The translations under genes were made by a program, and so were the position numbers. Shown one piece after another: positions 1 to 8,892 of a stretch of DNA of 64,000 bases (position 1 is its first letter; the number at the start of each line of letters is the position of its first letter). Below the pieces are notes generated by a model. The model was not told where the DNA came from. It saw nothing but the letters and a program-made list of their open reading frames with translations, and did not search any database. Where the stretch lies: contig NZ_FTNF01000024.1 in the NCBI RefSeq assembly GCF_900156065.1, positions 21,452 to 85,451 on the forward strand, written 5' to 3'. The stretch is from Micromonospora avicenniae. Lineage in GTDB: Bacteria; Actinomycetota; Actinomycetes; Mycobacteriales; Micromonosporaceae.

Positions 1-1762
1 GGACGGGATGCCGCTGGCCATCGAACTGGCCGCCGCCCGGTTGCGCACCATGACCATCGAGCAACTCGCCAACCGGCTCGACGACCGGTTCCGGCTGCTG
101 ACCAGCGGCAGCCGTACCGCTCTACCTAGACACAAGACGCTGCGCGCGGTGGTCGACTGGAGTTGGGAGTTGCTCACCGACGCGGAGCGGGCGGTCCTTC
201 GCCGGCTGTCCGTGTTCTCCGGCGGGGCGAGCCTGGAGGCGGCCGAGCGGGTCTGCGCCGGCGACATCGTCGAGCAGGATCAGGTGCTGGAGTTGGTCAC
301 CTCGCTGGCCGAGAAGTCGCTGCTGGTGACCGAGGACGACGGCGCCCCGCGCTACCGGATGCTCGGCACGATCAAGGAGTACGCCACGGAGCGGCTCGCC
401 GAAGCAGGCGAATCGGACGTGGCTCGTCAGGCGCATCTCGCCTACTTCACCGAACTCGCCGAGACCGCGGAGCCGCATCTGCGCCGCGCCGAGCAACTGG
501 TCTGGCTCGCCACGCTCGCAGCCGAACACGACAACATCAGTGCCGCACTGCGGGGGGCGATCGCGGCCGGCCACGCACAGCCGGCGATGCGGCTCGCAGC
601 GGCCACCGGTTGGTACTGGTGGCTCGGCGGACGCCGGGCCGAAGGCCTCGAGCTGATGATCGCGGCCAGCGACATCCCCGGTGAGGTGACCGACGACGTC
701 CGGGCCATGACCTACGGGCTGGTGGTGCTCTTCGTGACCTCCGGGCGGGGCGACGAACACCAGGGCGCCGAATGGATCCACAAGGCGTACCGGTTCAGCC
801 AGCAGAGCCGGCACCGCAACCCGCTGCTGGGTTTGGTCACTCCGCTGGAACGCATGCTGCAGGCGCCGGAGACCGCAGTGTCCGCGTTCGAGTCGTTGCT
901 GGACAGCGAGGATCCCTGGGTACGCGCCCTGGCCCGCTGGCAGGCAGGCAAGATGCGGATCATGCTCGGCCGGGGCGGCCGGGAGGCGGAGGCCAATCTG
1001 GAGCTGGCGCTCGCCGAGTTCCGGGCGCTCGGTGAACGGTTCGGCATCTCCTTGGCGCTGTCCGAGCTGGCGGGCCAACTCGCGCTGCGCGGTGAGTTCG
1101 CCGGTGCGTGTGAGTACTGCGAGCAGGCGATCACGGTCGTCACCGAGGTCGGCGCCGTCGAAGATGTCATCCGGCTACGGACGCAGCAGGCCCTCCTGCA
1201 CTGGCGGGACGGCGATCGGGACTCCAGCGCGGCCTCCATCGCCGAGGCCGAGCGGCACGCCGAAGGGGTCACCTGGCCGCACGCGCTGGTCGAGTTGGCG
1301 CTCGCCAAGGCGGAACTCGCACGGTGGGGCGGTGACGCCGCGGAGGCACGCCGTCAACTCGGCATCGCGACCGCGGTCCTGGGTGACGAGGCGGAGCAGG
1401 CGCACATCCGCGCGAGCATCCACGACCTGCTCGGCTACCTGGCCGACGACCTCCGTGAGGCTCGTTCGCACCGAGTGGCGGCCTGGCAGGCGGCGTCCGA
1501 GGCGGGCCACCCGTTCCTGACCGCCCAGATACTCGTCGGCGTCGCGGACCTGGCGCTCCGGCACGACCAGCACGAGCAGGCGGCGCGGCTGCTGGCGGCC
1601 AGCGTCGCTGTGCGCGGTCTGCCGGATCGTGCTCACCCGGATGCGGACCGGATCGAACGGGATGCGCGGCGTCACCTCGGCGAAGCGCGGTTCGCCGAGG
1701 TGACGCGGGATGGTACGCAGGCGAGCGCGGCCCCGCTGGTCGAGGTCGCGCTCGCCCTGTGA
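1..1762 (+). CDS. AfsR/LuxR-type regulator, NB-ARC and TPR part (5' truncated)
   Basis: The reading frame enters from the left edge of the window (codon phase from base 2), so the N-terminus is missing. The first visible residues, DGMPLAIELAAARLR, are the end-of-NB-ARC motif (GLPLAIELAAARLR) of large actinobacterial regulators that join a DNA-binding domain to an STAND-type ATPase. After it come a winged-helix-like stretch (TLRAVVDWSWELLTDAER, LSVFSGG) and about 400 residues of alpha-helical TPR-like repeats. The family usually acts as a signal-responsive transcription activator; which output domain this one has (SARP/BTAD, LuxR or trans_reg_C) cannot be seen. It converges on the DUF4097 gene with only 3 nt between the stop codons. 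Confidence 0.8.
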   Translation, partial: DGMPLAIELAAARLRTMTIEQLANRLDDRFRLLTSGSRTALPRHKTLRAVVDWSWELLTDAERAVLRRLSVFSGGASLEAAERVCAGDIVEQDQVLELVTSLAEKSLLVTEDDGAPRYRMLGTIKEYATERLAEAGESDVARQAHLAYFTELAETAEPHLRRAEQLVWLATLAAEHDNISAALRGAIAAGHAQPAMRLAAATGWYWWLGGRRAEGLELMIAASDIPGEVTDDVRAMTYGLVVLFVTSGRGDEHQGAEWIHKAYRFSQQSRHRNPLLGLVTPLERMLQAPETAVSAFESLLDSEDPWVRALARWQAGKMRIMLGRGGREAEANLELALAEFRALGERFGISLALSELAGQLALRGEFAGACEYCEQAITVVTEVGAVEDVIRLRTQQALLHWRDGDRDSSAASIAEAERHAEGVTWPHALVELALAKAELARWGGDAAEARRQLGIATAVLGDEAEQAHIRASIHDLLGYLADDLREARSHRVAAWQAASEAGHPFLTAQILVGVADLALRHDQHEQAARLLAASVAVRGLPDRAHPDADRIERDARRHLGEARFAEVTRDGTQASAAPLVEVALAL

Positions 1763-1765
1763 CGG

Positions 1766-2602
1766 TCAACGTGCCGCGCGCCGGATGACGACGTCGCCGT
1801 GCCTCGTGCGGGCGTGGACCGAGACCTGGGTGTCCGCGGGGTCGGCGTTCCCCTCGGCCGAGACCGAGTCGCGCACCGCCCCTCGCTCGCTGTTGACGTC
1901 GATGTGGGCGGCGGCGCCCTCGGCGATGCCGACCTCGATGTCTCCCGAGCCGTTCGTCAGCTTCGCCGTACCGTTCGTCATCCGGCCGATCCGGATGGCG
2001 CCGCTGGCCGTTCCGGCGGTGACGCTGCCGTCGGCGCGGTCGATGTCGAAGTCGCAGCTGGCACTGCTGAGATCAAGGTCGGCGTGGGCGTGGCCGATCC
2101 GGGCCCGCCCGCCCGAGTTGGCGAGCCGCATCGTGCCCTCGACCTCGCCGATCCGCAGCGTGAACGCCCCGCCGTCGACGTCGGTCCGCCCGGCGACATG
2201 GCCGATCTCGACCTCACCGGAGGAGATGTTCGCCCGCAGCGCGTCGACGCGGTCCAGGCGGGCCCGGCCCGATGCCATGTGCAGCTCGCATCGGCCCAGC
2301 GCGCCGTCGCCGTGGACGTCCGAGTGCGCCAGGTAGGCGGCCAGGCCCGAACCGGTGGGCAGGTCGATCGTGATGGCGACGGAACCGGCCCGGTCCCCGG
2401 AGACTGTCGTCTTGACCGACAGCTTCCCATCCGAGAGGTCGACAGTGGTCCGCTCGGCGACCTTGATGTCCTTCTTGCTGGTCTGGTCGATCGGTTCGAC
2501 CAGCACCACGGTGTCGGTCCGGTCGCTCGCGACGACCCGTACCTGGGCGCCGGCGACTTCCACGATGGCGGCGATGGGCCCTGGCGTGGCGAAGGTGGGC
2601 AT
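1766..2602 (-). CDS. DUF4097-family beta-strand repeat protein
   Basis: A 278-residue protein of repeating short beta strands (patterns such as SGEVEIGHVAG, SGAIRIGRMTNG, SGDIEVGIAEG), typical of the DUF4097 (putative adhesin-like beta-helix) family. No signal peptide or membrane segment is visible, so a cytoplasmic or peripheral role is likely; the molecular function of the family is unknown. The ATG at 2602 follows a good GAGGAGA ribosome site. It lies 56 nt downstream of the ABC permease in the same direction and is probably the third gene of that exporter operon, an arrangement common in actinomycetes. Confidence 0.8.
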   Translation of the reverse strand: MPTFATPGPIAAIVEVAGAQVRVVASDRTDTVVLVEPIDQTSKKDIKVAERTTVDLSDGKLSVKTTVSGDRAGSVAITIDLPTGSGLAAYLAHSDVHGDGALGRCELHMASGRARLDRVDALRANISSGEVEIGHVAGRTDVDGGAFTLRIGEVEGTMRLANSGGRARIGHAHADLDLSSASCDFDIDRADGSVTAGTASGAIRIGRMTNGTAKLTNGSGDIEVGIAEGAAAHIDVNSERGAVRDSVSAEGNADPADTQVSVHARTRHGDVVIRRAAR

Positions 2603-2658
2603 GGGTGTTCTCCTCTTGCTCTTACGTGGACTGTTCGTGGGGTGTCAGCGCCGGTTCG

Positions 2659-3399
2659 TCAGGCGCGCTTCTTGAAGATCGAGAGCGACCACACGTATCC
2701 GGCCAGGGCGATCCCGACGCACCAGATGACGGCGACGATCACGCTGTCGGCGGAGGGTTCGCCGGCCAGCAGCCCGCGCACCGTTTCGATGATCGGCGTG
2801 AAGGGCTGGTACTCGGCGAACTGCCGCACACCGGGCCCCATCGTCTCGGCCGGCACGATCGCGCTGCTCAGGAAGGGCAGCATGACCAGCGGCACGGAGA
2901 CCATCCCCGCCGATTCGGGGGTCTTGGCGAACAACCCCAGGGCGACGGTGAGCCAGGTGGTCGCGAAGGAGACCAGCACGAGGAAACCGATCGCACCGAG
3001 CCACTCGAGGGGACCGGCCGCCGGGCGGAATCCCAGCGCCAGGGCCACGCCGACGAGGCCCGCGATGGCGATCACGGTGCGGAGCATGCTCTCGGCGACA
3101 TGCGCGCTCAGTACGGCGCTGCGCGAGATGTCCATCACCTTGAACCGGTTGATGATCCCCTTCGTCATGTTGGAGTTCACGGCCAGCGCGGTGGCGCTCA
3201 ACCCGTAGCAGATCGTCAACACGATCATTCCCGGGGTCGCGTAGTCGATGTACTTGCCGGGGATGTCGAAGGCGCCGCCGATGACGTAGACGAACATCAG
3301 CAGGAGGACGATCGGGAACAGGACCGCGTTGAAGACCGCGACCGGATTGCGGAGCGTGTGCTTGAAGTTGCGACCCAGCATGGTCGTCGCGTAGCTCAT
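2659..3399 (-). CDS. ABC-2 type transporter permease (DrrB-like)
   Basis: 246 residues with about six hydrophobic segments, beginning MSYATTMLGRNFKHTLRNP, the usual start of DrrB-type permeases of drug exporters. The start at 3399 is chosen because the ATPase stop codon TAA overlaps this ATG by one base (TAATG), which indicates translational coupling. An open frame continues upstream, but it lies inside the ATPase gene. The protein should form the membrane channel for the ATPase encoded immediately upstream. The substrate cannot be read from the sequence; DrrAB relatives export hydrophobic antibiotics. Confidence 0.88.
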   Translation of the reverse strand: MSYATTMLGRNFKHTLRNPVAVFNAVLFPIVLLLMFVYVIGGAFDIPGKYIDYATPGMIVLTICYGLSATALAVNSNMTKGIINRFKVMDISRSAVLSAHVAESMLRTVIAIAGLVGVALALGFRPAAGPLEWLGAIGFLVLVSFATTWLTVALGLFAKTPESAGMVSVPLVMLPFLSSAIVPAETMGPGVRQFAEYQPFTPIIETVRGLLAGEPSADSVIVAVIWCVGIALAGYVWSLSIFKKRA

Positions 3400-4340
3400 T
3401 ATGCGTTCACCTTCGTGTTGGTACGGCCGGTCAGGGCGAGGAAGACGTCGTCGAGGTCCGGCGTGTGCACCGAGAACTCCTCGACCTCGATGGAGAGTTC
3501 GTCGAGTCGGGCGAGCAGGGCGCGCAGCGAATTGGCTCCGCCGTCGCTGGGCACCCGCAGGATCAGGTCCTCGTCGTCGCGGGTGGAGTCGGGCAGGATC
3601 CGCGCCGCGGCGTCGAGTTCGAGCTCGCCCGCGAACCGGAGCCGGACGTGGCCGCCGGGGATCTGGCGCTTGAGCTCGGCGGGAGTGCCTTGGGCGACCA
3701 GCCTGCCCTGATCGAGCACCGCGATCCGGTCCGCGAGCCGGTCGGCTTCCTCCAGGTACTGGGTGGTGAGGAAGATGGTGACGCCCTCGGCCACCAGCTG
3801 ACGGATGATGTCCCACATCGTCCGGCGGCTGCGCGGATCGAGGCCCGTCGTCGGCTCGTCGAGGAAGATGATCCGGGGCCGGCCGACCAGGGTCATCGCC
3901 AGATCGAGCTTCCGGCGCATCCCCCCGGAGTAGGTCGACGCCATCTTCCGCGCCGACTCCGTCAGGTCGAACCGCTCCAGCAGGTCCGTGACGACCCGCT
4001 TACCCTCACCCGATCCCAACCGCTTGAGATCCGCCATCAACTGCAGGTTCTCCTGGCCCGTCAGCAGCTCGTCCACTGCCGCGAACTGGCCGGTGACCCC
4101 GATGGCCGCGCGTACGGCCCGGGTCTCGGTCGCCACGTCATGGCCGGCGACGCGTACCGTGCCGCCGTCGGCCTTCGTCAACGTGGTCAGCACGTTGACC
4201 GTCGTCGTCTTGCCCGCCCCGTTCGGGCCGAGCAGGGAGAAGATCGTGCCCGCCGCGATATCGAGATCGATGCCGTCGAGAACGACCTTGTCCTTGTACG
4301 CCTTCCGCAGCCCGGAGGCGGTGATCGCTGAACTCGTCAT
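3399..4340 (-). CDS. ABC transporter ATP-binding protein (DrrA-like)
   Basis: 313 residues with a complete nucleotide-binding domain: Walker A GPNGAGKTT (about residue 40), signature YSGGMRRKLDLA, Walker B IIFLDEPTTGLDP and a switch histidine in FLTTQYLEEAD-like context. The C-terminal 80 residues resemble the DrrA regulatory extension. It should power the permease whose start codon overlaps its stop. The ATG at 4340 begins MTSSAITASGLRKAYKDK, a normal family N-terminus; a longer frame to 4517 has no supporting homology. Three GTGTCAG repeats lie 34-63 nt upstream and may be the operator of the three-gene operon. Confidence 0.9.
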   Translation of the reverse strand: MTSSAITASGLRKAYKDKVVLDGIDLDIAAGTIFSLLGPNGAGKTTTVNVLTTLTKADGGTVRVAGHDVATETRAVRAAIGVTGQFAAVDELLTGQENLQLMADLKRLGSGEGKRVVTDLLERFDLTESARKMASTYSGGMRRKLDLAMTLVGRPRIIFLDEPTTGLDPRSRRTMWDIIRQLVAEGVTIFLTTQYLEEADRLADRIAVLDQGRLVAQGTPAELKRQIPGGHVRLRFAGELELDAAARILPDSTRDDEDLILRVPSDGGANSLRALLARLDELSIEVEEFSVHTPDLDDVFLALTGRTNTKVNA

Positions 4341-4373
4341 GTGACCACCATCGGCGTCCGCCCGGACATGCCC

Positions 4374-4403
4374 CTGACACGCTCCTGACACGACCGCTGA
4401 CAC
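4374..4403 (-). promoter_or_regulatory. Triple GTGTCAG direct repeat upstream of the exporter operon
   Basis: On the minus strand the heptamer GTGTCAG occurs three times (plus-strand positions 4374-4380, 4385-4391 and 4397-4403) at spacings of 11 and 12 bp, about one helical turn. It lies 34-63 nt upstream of the ABC ATPase start. Same-face direct repeats of this kind are typical binding sites for a regulator, but no regulator can be assigned. Confidence 0.45.
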
Positions 4404-4502
4404 GGTGGCCGGCTGCGCGTCGTCGGCCTGCTGGGCGCGTTCGTCCCGCGCGGAATCCGCGGCTGGCCGACAGGTCCGAGGTCCGGCAGGTAGCCTCGGT
4501 CG

Positions 4503-5225
4503 ATGTTCTCGCCCCACGGCCCGTCACTGCGTGAACTGTGCGTTCAGGCGCTCTCCTCGGTCGAGTGCGGCTACGACCTGCTGGCACCGAAGTTCGACCA
4601 CACGCCCTTCCGCACGCCGGAGAGCATCCTCGGCGCCACCGTGGAAGAGCTGTCCGACCTCGGGCCGTTCGACAGGGGCCTGGACGTCTGCTGCGGTACC
4701 GGCGCGGGAATGCTCGTCCTCAAGCCCCTGTGCCGTGGCCAGGTCACGGGGGTCGACTTCAGCACCGGCATGCTCGCGCAGGCACGGCACGCACACCCGG
4801 ACGCCACCTGGGTACGCGCCGACGCCCGGGCCCTCCCGTTCGCCGGGGACTTCGACCTCGTGGTCACCTTCGGCGCGCTCGGGCACTTCCTGCCCGCCGA
4901 ACGCCCCGCGCTCTTCGACGGGATGTACCGCGCGCTACGGCCCGGCGGGCTACTCGCCTTCCCGATCGGCGCACCGCCGTCCCCGTTCTCGTTCTCGCAC
5001 TGGGCCGTGCTCGGGTTCGACCTGGCCATGCGCGTCCGCAATGCCGTCTGGCGCCCGCCGTTCGTCATGTACTACCGCACCAGCCCGCTGGTCGCGGTAC
5101 GCGACGACCTCACCGCGGCCGGCTTCACCGTGCGAGCCGTCCCGTTGACGGCCCTGGGGCGACGCCGGGACGGCAGCCCTCGATGTCAGCTCGTCCTCGC
5201 ACGCAAGCCGGCGAACCCACACTGA
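4503..5225 (+). CDS. Class I SAM-dependent methyltransferase
   Basis: 240 residues. Motif I is LDVCCGTGAGM (around residue 60), followed by an acidic strand end VTGVDFS (motif II), and RADARALPF plus FDLVVTFGALGHF as post-I/motif III; these define a methyltransferase_11/25 fold binding S-adenosylmethionine. RALRPGGLLAFPIG is the usual strand after motif III. The acceptor is unknown. The gene is transcribed away from the exporter operon with a 162 nt gap, which carries the GTGTCAG repeats. Confidence 0.85.
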   Translation: MFSPHGPSLRELCVQALSSVECGYDLLAPKFDHTPFRTPESILGATVEELSDLGPFDRGLDVCCGTGAGMLVLKPLCRGQVTGVDFSTGMLAQARHAHPDATWVRADARALPFAGDFDLVVTFGALGHFLPAERPALFDGMYRALRPGGLLAFPIGAPPSPFSFSHWAVLGFDLAMRVRNAVWRPPFVMYYRTSPLVAVRDDLTAAGFTVRAVPLTALGRRRDGSPRCQLVLARKPANPH

Positions 5226-5285
5226 TGCCCGCTCGCCGACCCGCCGCCCGCTCGCCGGAGGCTGGGAAGTCACTACGCTCGTCGC

Positions 5286-5648
5286 GTGGTTCATCCATCA
5301 GCTGACAACCCCGTCGTCGCCGTACGCGTCGAGCGCGTGGGCGACCAGTACAGCGTTCACCTGCGCCGGTCTGACGGCAAGCTGTCGGTGACGCACGGGG
5401 CGCAGGTCACCGGCGGCCTTCGCTACCCGGGTGACGTGCTGGTGCACCTGCTCGCCAACGGCGTGCCGATGGAGGACGCGGCGCATTGTGTCGAGGAGTT
5501 GGAGCCGGGTTTCGACGCGTCGGTGGAGCTGAACAGGCGGTCCGAGACCGACATGGCTGCCTGGCGGATGGCCGACCACCTTCGGCGGGAGCAGCTCAAG
5601 GCGCAGTTTCGACGGGACCGCGGCAGCAATCCGGCGATCCACGACTGA
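5286..5648 (+). CDS. Conserved hypothetical protein (120 aa)
   Basis: A small soluble protein, GTG start at 5286, with no recognised motif. The N-terminal half looks like two or three beta strands (VVAVRVERVGDQYSVHLRR); the C-terminal half is helical and charged (DMAAWRMADHLRREQLKAQF). Codon use is strongly GC3-biased like its neighbours, which supports a real gene. It is 60 nt after the methyltransferase and 15 nt before the GrpB-type gene, so the three may be co-transcribed. I do not recognise its function. Confidence 0.55.
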   Translation: MVHPSADNPVVAVRVERVGDQYSVHLRRSDGKLSVTHGAQVTGGLRYPGDVLVHLLANGVPMEDAAHCVEELEPGFDASVELNRRSETDMAAWRMADHLRREQLKAQFRRDRGSNPAIHD

Positions 5649-5663
5649 CCGCGACCGGACCCC

Positions 5664-6206
5664 GTGCGGGACGCGCCACGAGTTGCGCGGCCGGAATGGC
5701 AGGCGAACGGTAGAGCTGGTCAGCAGCGGCTGTTGTCGGAGGTGCTGCCTTCGGCGCTGAGCATCGAGCACTTCGGGTCTACCAGCATTCCCGGAGTAGC
5801 GGCCAAGCCCATCATCGACATCCTGGCGGTAGTAGCTGAGGTTGACGGGGTAGTCGCCGACCTCCGACCTCTTGAGCAGCTTGGGTACGTCTACCGTCCG
5901 ATGGCCTTCCCCGAGGACGATGATCACTTGTTCTTCGCGAAAGACACCGACGGGAAGCGAAGCCACCACCTACACGTCTTCGGCGCCACGTCGCTGGTGC
6001 CCGAGGCGAACCGAGTCTTTCGCGCCTACGTCGCGGCCAATCCCGACGCTGCCCGCCGCTACGAGGCGGCAAAGAGGCGTGCGGCCGAGTTGCATTCCCA
6101 CAGCCGGGCGCAGTACGGCGCCGCGAAGGAAGAAATGATGACGCAGTTGTCGGCCGAGGCCCGCCTGTGGAGCCTTTCGGCAGGGCACCAGTCGGCACAG
6201 GGTTAG
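5664..6206 (+). CDS. GrpB-family (UPF0157) nucleotidyltransferase-fold protein
   Basis: 180 residues with the GrpB signature EHFGSTSIPGVAAKPIIDILAVV-type segment (seen around residues 35-55: HFGSTSIPG, AKPIIDIL), a GSTxxPG nucleotidyltransferase-like motif, and KRSHHLHVF followed by the helical tail FRAYVAANPDAARRYEAAK. The family has a DNA polymerase beta-like fold but no established reaction; some members are fused to dephospho-CoA kinase. The GTG at 5664 gives an N-terminus shorter and more degenerate than usual (the common YDPxW start appears only as RPEW), so start choice is uncertain. It ends 6 nt before the convergent MFS gene. Confidence 0.8.
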   Translation: MRDAPRVARPEWQANGRAGQQRLLSEVLPSALSIEHFGSTSIPGVAAKPIIDILAVVAEVDGVVADLRPLEQLGYVYRPMAFPEDDDHLFFAKDTDGKRSHHLHVFGATSLVPEANRVFRAYVAANPDAARRYEAAKRRAAELHSHSRAQYGAAKEEMMTQLSAEARLWSLSAGHQSAQG

Positions 6207-6212
6207 AACTTT

Positions 6213-7478
6213 TCAGTCAGCCAACAGCGACCCGTCCAGCTGTCGTCGGACCAGCGCCATCGTCAATGACCCCGCGAGGAGGAACAGCACGCCGAGAAGG
6301 ATCCAACCGGGCAAACCGTGCTCGATCGCGGTCGCCGTCACGACCAGCGGCGCGAGCATCGAGCCCAGTGCCGCTCCGGTCTGGCTGACACCCTGGTACG
6401 CGCCGACGTTGGCCGGGTCGGCAAGCTCGAAGGCGAGCGTCCAACTGCCTGCCTCGGACAGGATCTCGGCGAGGCTGTGTGCCACGGTCGCGAGCGTCAG
6501 CATCACCACGACGACAGCGATCGCGCCGTGGGCGGACATGGCGTACAGGCCGCAGGCCAGCGCGAGCAAGGTACCGGCCCCGGCGACCGCGCGGCCCGCC
6601 GAGCGGATGGCTTTCGCTCCGCGTGCCGCCCAGACCTGAAGTAGCGACACGATGACGGTGTTCAATGCCAGCAGCGCCGCGATGGTCGCCGCAGGTGCCT
6701 TCGTCGAACCGGCGACCCAGAGTGGTACCCCCACCGTGAGCATGCCGACTTGCATGCTCATCACGGCGTAGAGGCCGGTGATGGCCAAGTAGGTCCGGTC
6801 GCGCAGTGGTGATTGGCGTACGCCGGCCGGCCGAGACCCGTTGGCCGCGCGGGGCTCGGCACCGCGGTCCATCCGGCGCAGCAAGAGTGCGGAGACGAAC
6901 AGCAGTGCTCCGGTGGTGAGCATCGCCAGCAGATATGCCGGTTTCGTGTCGAGCACGAGGGCGACGGCTGCCAGCCCGGTTCCCGCGCCGATGAAGGCGT
7001 TGGTGACCACTCGCAGACGGGCGCGTATCTCCACGCGGTCCGGGCCGGTGAACGACTCGGCAATCATCGTCGTCAGGGCGGTGCGCTGCATGGCCTGTTG
7101 CCCGACGGCGGCGCAGGCGACGACAACGAACGCGGCCGGGGTGTGCACCAGGAGGTAGGCCACCAGCGCCAGGCCCTGGCCGGCGGTCGTGACGAGCAGC
7201 ACCCGGCGCGCGCCGACGACACGGGCCAGGTGGCCCGCAGCGAACGCAGCGGGGACGGCGACCGCCCCGGCGATCGCCAACCCGAACCCGACCGTGGTCG
7301 TGGCGAAGCCGGCGACGTGGGTGAAGAACAGCACGCTGACGCTGAAGAAGACTCCCTTGGAAAGCGAGCTGGTCATGGTGGCCCAGGTCAGCGCGCGGGC
7401 GATGGGATCGTCCGGACGTAGGTACCGCCGAACCCAGCCGGCCGCCGCCGACCTGTGGCGGTCTGTCACAAGAAGCAT
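6213..7478 (-). CDS. MFS transporter
   Basis: 421 residues with about 12 hydrophobic segments, so a major facilitator exporter; the substrate is unknown. The ATG at 7478 (MLLVTDRHRSAAAGWVRRYL) precedes the first membrane helix by a normal cytoplasmic lead; a frame reading to 7655 overlaps the divergent regulator and is less likely. It is divergent from the ArsR-type gene with 57 nt between the starts, and a dyad there overlaps the regulator start codon, which suggests that regulator controls this exporter. Confidence 0.87.
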   Translation of the reverse strand: MLLVTDRHRSAAAGWVRRYLRPDDPIARALTWATMTSSLSKGVFFSVSVLFFTHVAGFATTTVGFGLAIAGAVAVPAAFAAGHLARVVGARRVLLVTTAGQGLALVAYLLVHTPAAFVVVACAAVGQQAMQRTALTTMIAESFTGPDRVEIRARLRVVTNAFIGAGTGLAAVALVLDTKPAYLLAMLTTGALLFVSALLLRRMDRGAEPRAANGSRPAGVRQSPLRDRTYLAITGLYAVMSMQVGMLTVGVPLWVAGSTKAPAATIAALLALNTVIVSLLQVWAARGAKAIRSAGRAVAGAGTLLALACGLYAMSAHGAIAVVVVMLTLATVAHSLAEILSEAGSWTLAFELADPANVGAYQGVSQTGAALGSMLAPLVVTATAIEHGLPGWILLGVLFLLAGSLTMALVRRQLDGSLLAD

Positions 7479-7519
7479 GCCGTCAGTTGTCGCAGCGTAC
7501 CGGCCGACCACGCCAACGA

Positions 7520-7536
7520 TGTAGCCTTTTGCTTCA
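7520..7536. promoter_or_regulatory. Imperfect palindrome between MFS and ArsR-type genes
   Basis: Arms TGTAGC and GCTTCA with a 5 nt centre (CTTTT) form a dyad with one mismatch; the last base is the A of the ATG start of the regulator. Position and symmetry fit an autoregulatory operator of a winged-helix repressor acting on both divergent genes. This is inference from position. Confidence 0.4.
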
Positions 7537-8507
7537 TGGTCCGGTACGAGCTGCTCGGCATGGATGTGGCCGATCTCCGATTCGCGGTGTCCCCGCTCAA
7601 CGAGGCGGTGCTGTCCCTGCGGGCTTGGCGCGATCCAGGGCGATTTCCGCTGCATTTGCGCTGGCTACGCACGCTCGAAGCCGTGCGCGGCAGACTTGAC
7701 GAGGCCATGCTGCTCGCATTGACGGACGTACGGCTGTGGACACCCGATTTTCTCAACCCGCGTCCGCACTCACCGCTGACCCGCTTCGACGACGAACTCG
7801 CGAAACTGGCCGGTACCGACCTGACGGTCATCGAACGAGACCTGCGAGCGGTGCACGGCGCGATGCCACTTCCCGAACCACTACAGGGTTCCGCCACAGA
7901 GGTACTCAACCGGATCATCGATGCGCTCACCGCGTACTGGCGGTTGTGCTTCGAGCCTCACTGGCCACGGATGCGGGCGATCCTCGAAGGCGACGTCACG
8001 TTCCGCGGACGACAAATCGCCCAGCGGGGTCTCGCCACGATGCTCAGCGGATTGTCGGACACGGTGCGGCTCGTCGGAAACGTGGTCGAGGTACGGCTGC
8101 GCTCGAAGCTCGACTACGCGCGACCGGCAAATGGCGAGCTGACCCTGGTGCCGAGCCTGTGGGCCGTCAACGCCTCGACACCCATCTCGGCCGACGAGTC
8201 ACCAATGATCCTCTATCCAGCGCGTGGCGCGGCGACCTTGTGGGAGCCGCAGGCTTTGCCCGCGCCGGACGGTCTCGCAGGACTTCTGGGCACCACTCGG
8301 GCCGGTCTGCTCAGCCATCTCGACACGCCCGCCTCCTCCACCGAGTTGGCTGCCCGCCTCGGCGTCACCCCGACAGCGGTCAATCAGCACCTTCGAGCAT
8401 TGCGTGCCGGCGGACTGCTGGTCGGCACCCGACACGGCCGATCGGTGCTCTACCGCCGCTCCGACCTCGGCGACATGTTGGTTGCCTCGGCCGCTCCGCA
8501 TTCGTGA
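7536..8507 (+). CDS. ArsR-family winged-helix regulator with DUF5937-type N-terminus
   Basis: 323 residues. The C-terminal 80 residues form a winged helix: LLSHLDTPASSTELAARLGV, then TPTAVNQHLRALRAGGLLVG (recognition helix and wing) and HGRSVLYRRSDLGD. The N-terminal 240 residues (MVRYELLGMDVADLRFAVSPL) match the DUF5937-type region of actinobacterial ArsR-like regulators, thought to sense a ligand. No metal-binding cysteines typical of true ArsR are seen. The divergent MFS exporter is the obvious target. Confidence 0.8.
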   Translation: MVRYELLGMDVADLRFAVSPLNEAVLSLRAWRDPGRFPLHLRWLRTLEAVRGRLDEAMLLALTDVRLWTPDFLNPRPHSPLTRFDDELAKLAGTDLTVIERDLRAVHGAMPLPEPLQGSATEVLNRIIDALTAYWRLCFEPHWPRMRAILEGDVTFRGRQIAQRGLATMLSGLSDTVRLVGNVVEVRLRSKLDYARPANGELTLVPSLWAVNASTPISADESPMILYPARGAATLWEPQALPAPDGLAGLLGTTRAGLLSHLDTPASSTELAARLGVTPTAVNQHLRALRAGGLLVGTRHGRSVLYRRSDLGDMLVASAAPHS

Positions 8508-8604
8508 GGCCCTCGTAGGCTGGGTGGCCGCGAACTACTACCGAGCCGCGAGACGAGCCCAGCCCTTGAGCGACAGAAGAATCAGGAACGGAGACCCAGG
8601 GACG

Positions 8605-8892
8605 TCACGAACGGTACACATCCCTTCGATGATCAATGTCCACAACGGTCACGGTGTGGTTGTCGTCGTCGATGCGGTAGATGATCCGGTAGGTGCCTCG
8701 CCGGGCACTGAACCGATCAGACAACGGCGGCAGCAAGCGCTTCCTGATTCGATAGGGCTCTCGAACCAACGGCCCGGTCATGAACTCGTACGCGGCGACC
8801 GCGACGGCCTCCGGCAACCGTTCGGCGAGCGCTCGACGGACGGTCGGCGTGGTGCGCAGCGTGTACGGATCCTCCGGCAGCCGGGGACTCAC
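8605..8892 (-). CDS. RelE/ParE-family toxin
   Basis: 95 residues with the RelE fold pattern: helical start, then SDRFSARRGTYRIIYRIDDD and VTVVDIDHRRDVYRS, where the last R/Y residues correspond to the usual RNA-binding/catalytic end. RelE toxins cleave mRNA on the ribosome. The start is GTG at 8892, overlapping the antitoxin TGA by four bases (GTGA), so expression is translationally coupled to the antitoxin. Confidence 0.85.
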   Translation of the reverse strand: MSPRLPEDPYTLRTTPTVRRALAERLPEAVAVAAYEFMTGPLVREPYRIRKRLLPPLSDRFSARRGTYRIIYRIDDDNHTVTVVDIDHRRDVYRS

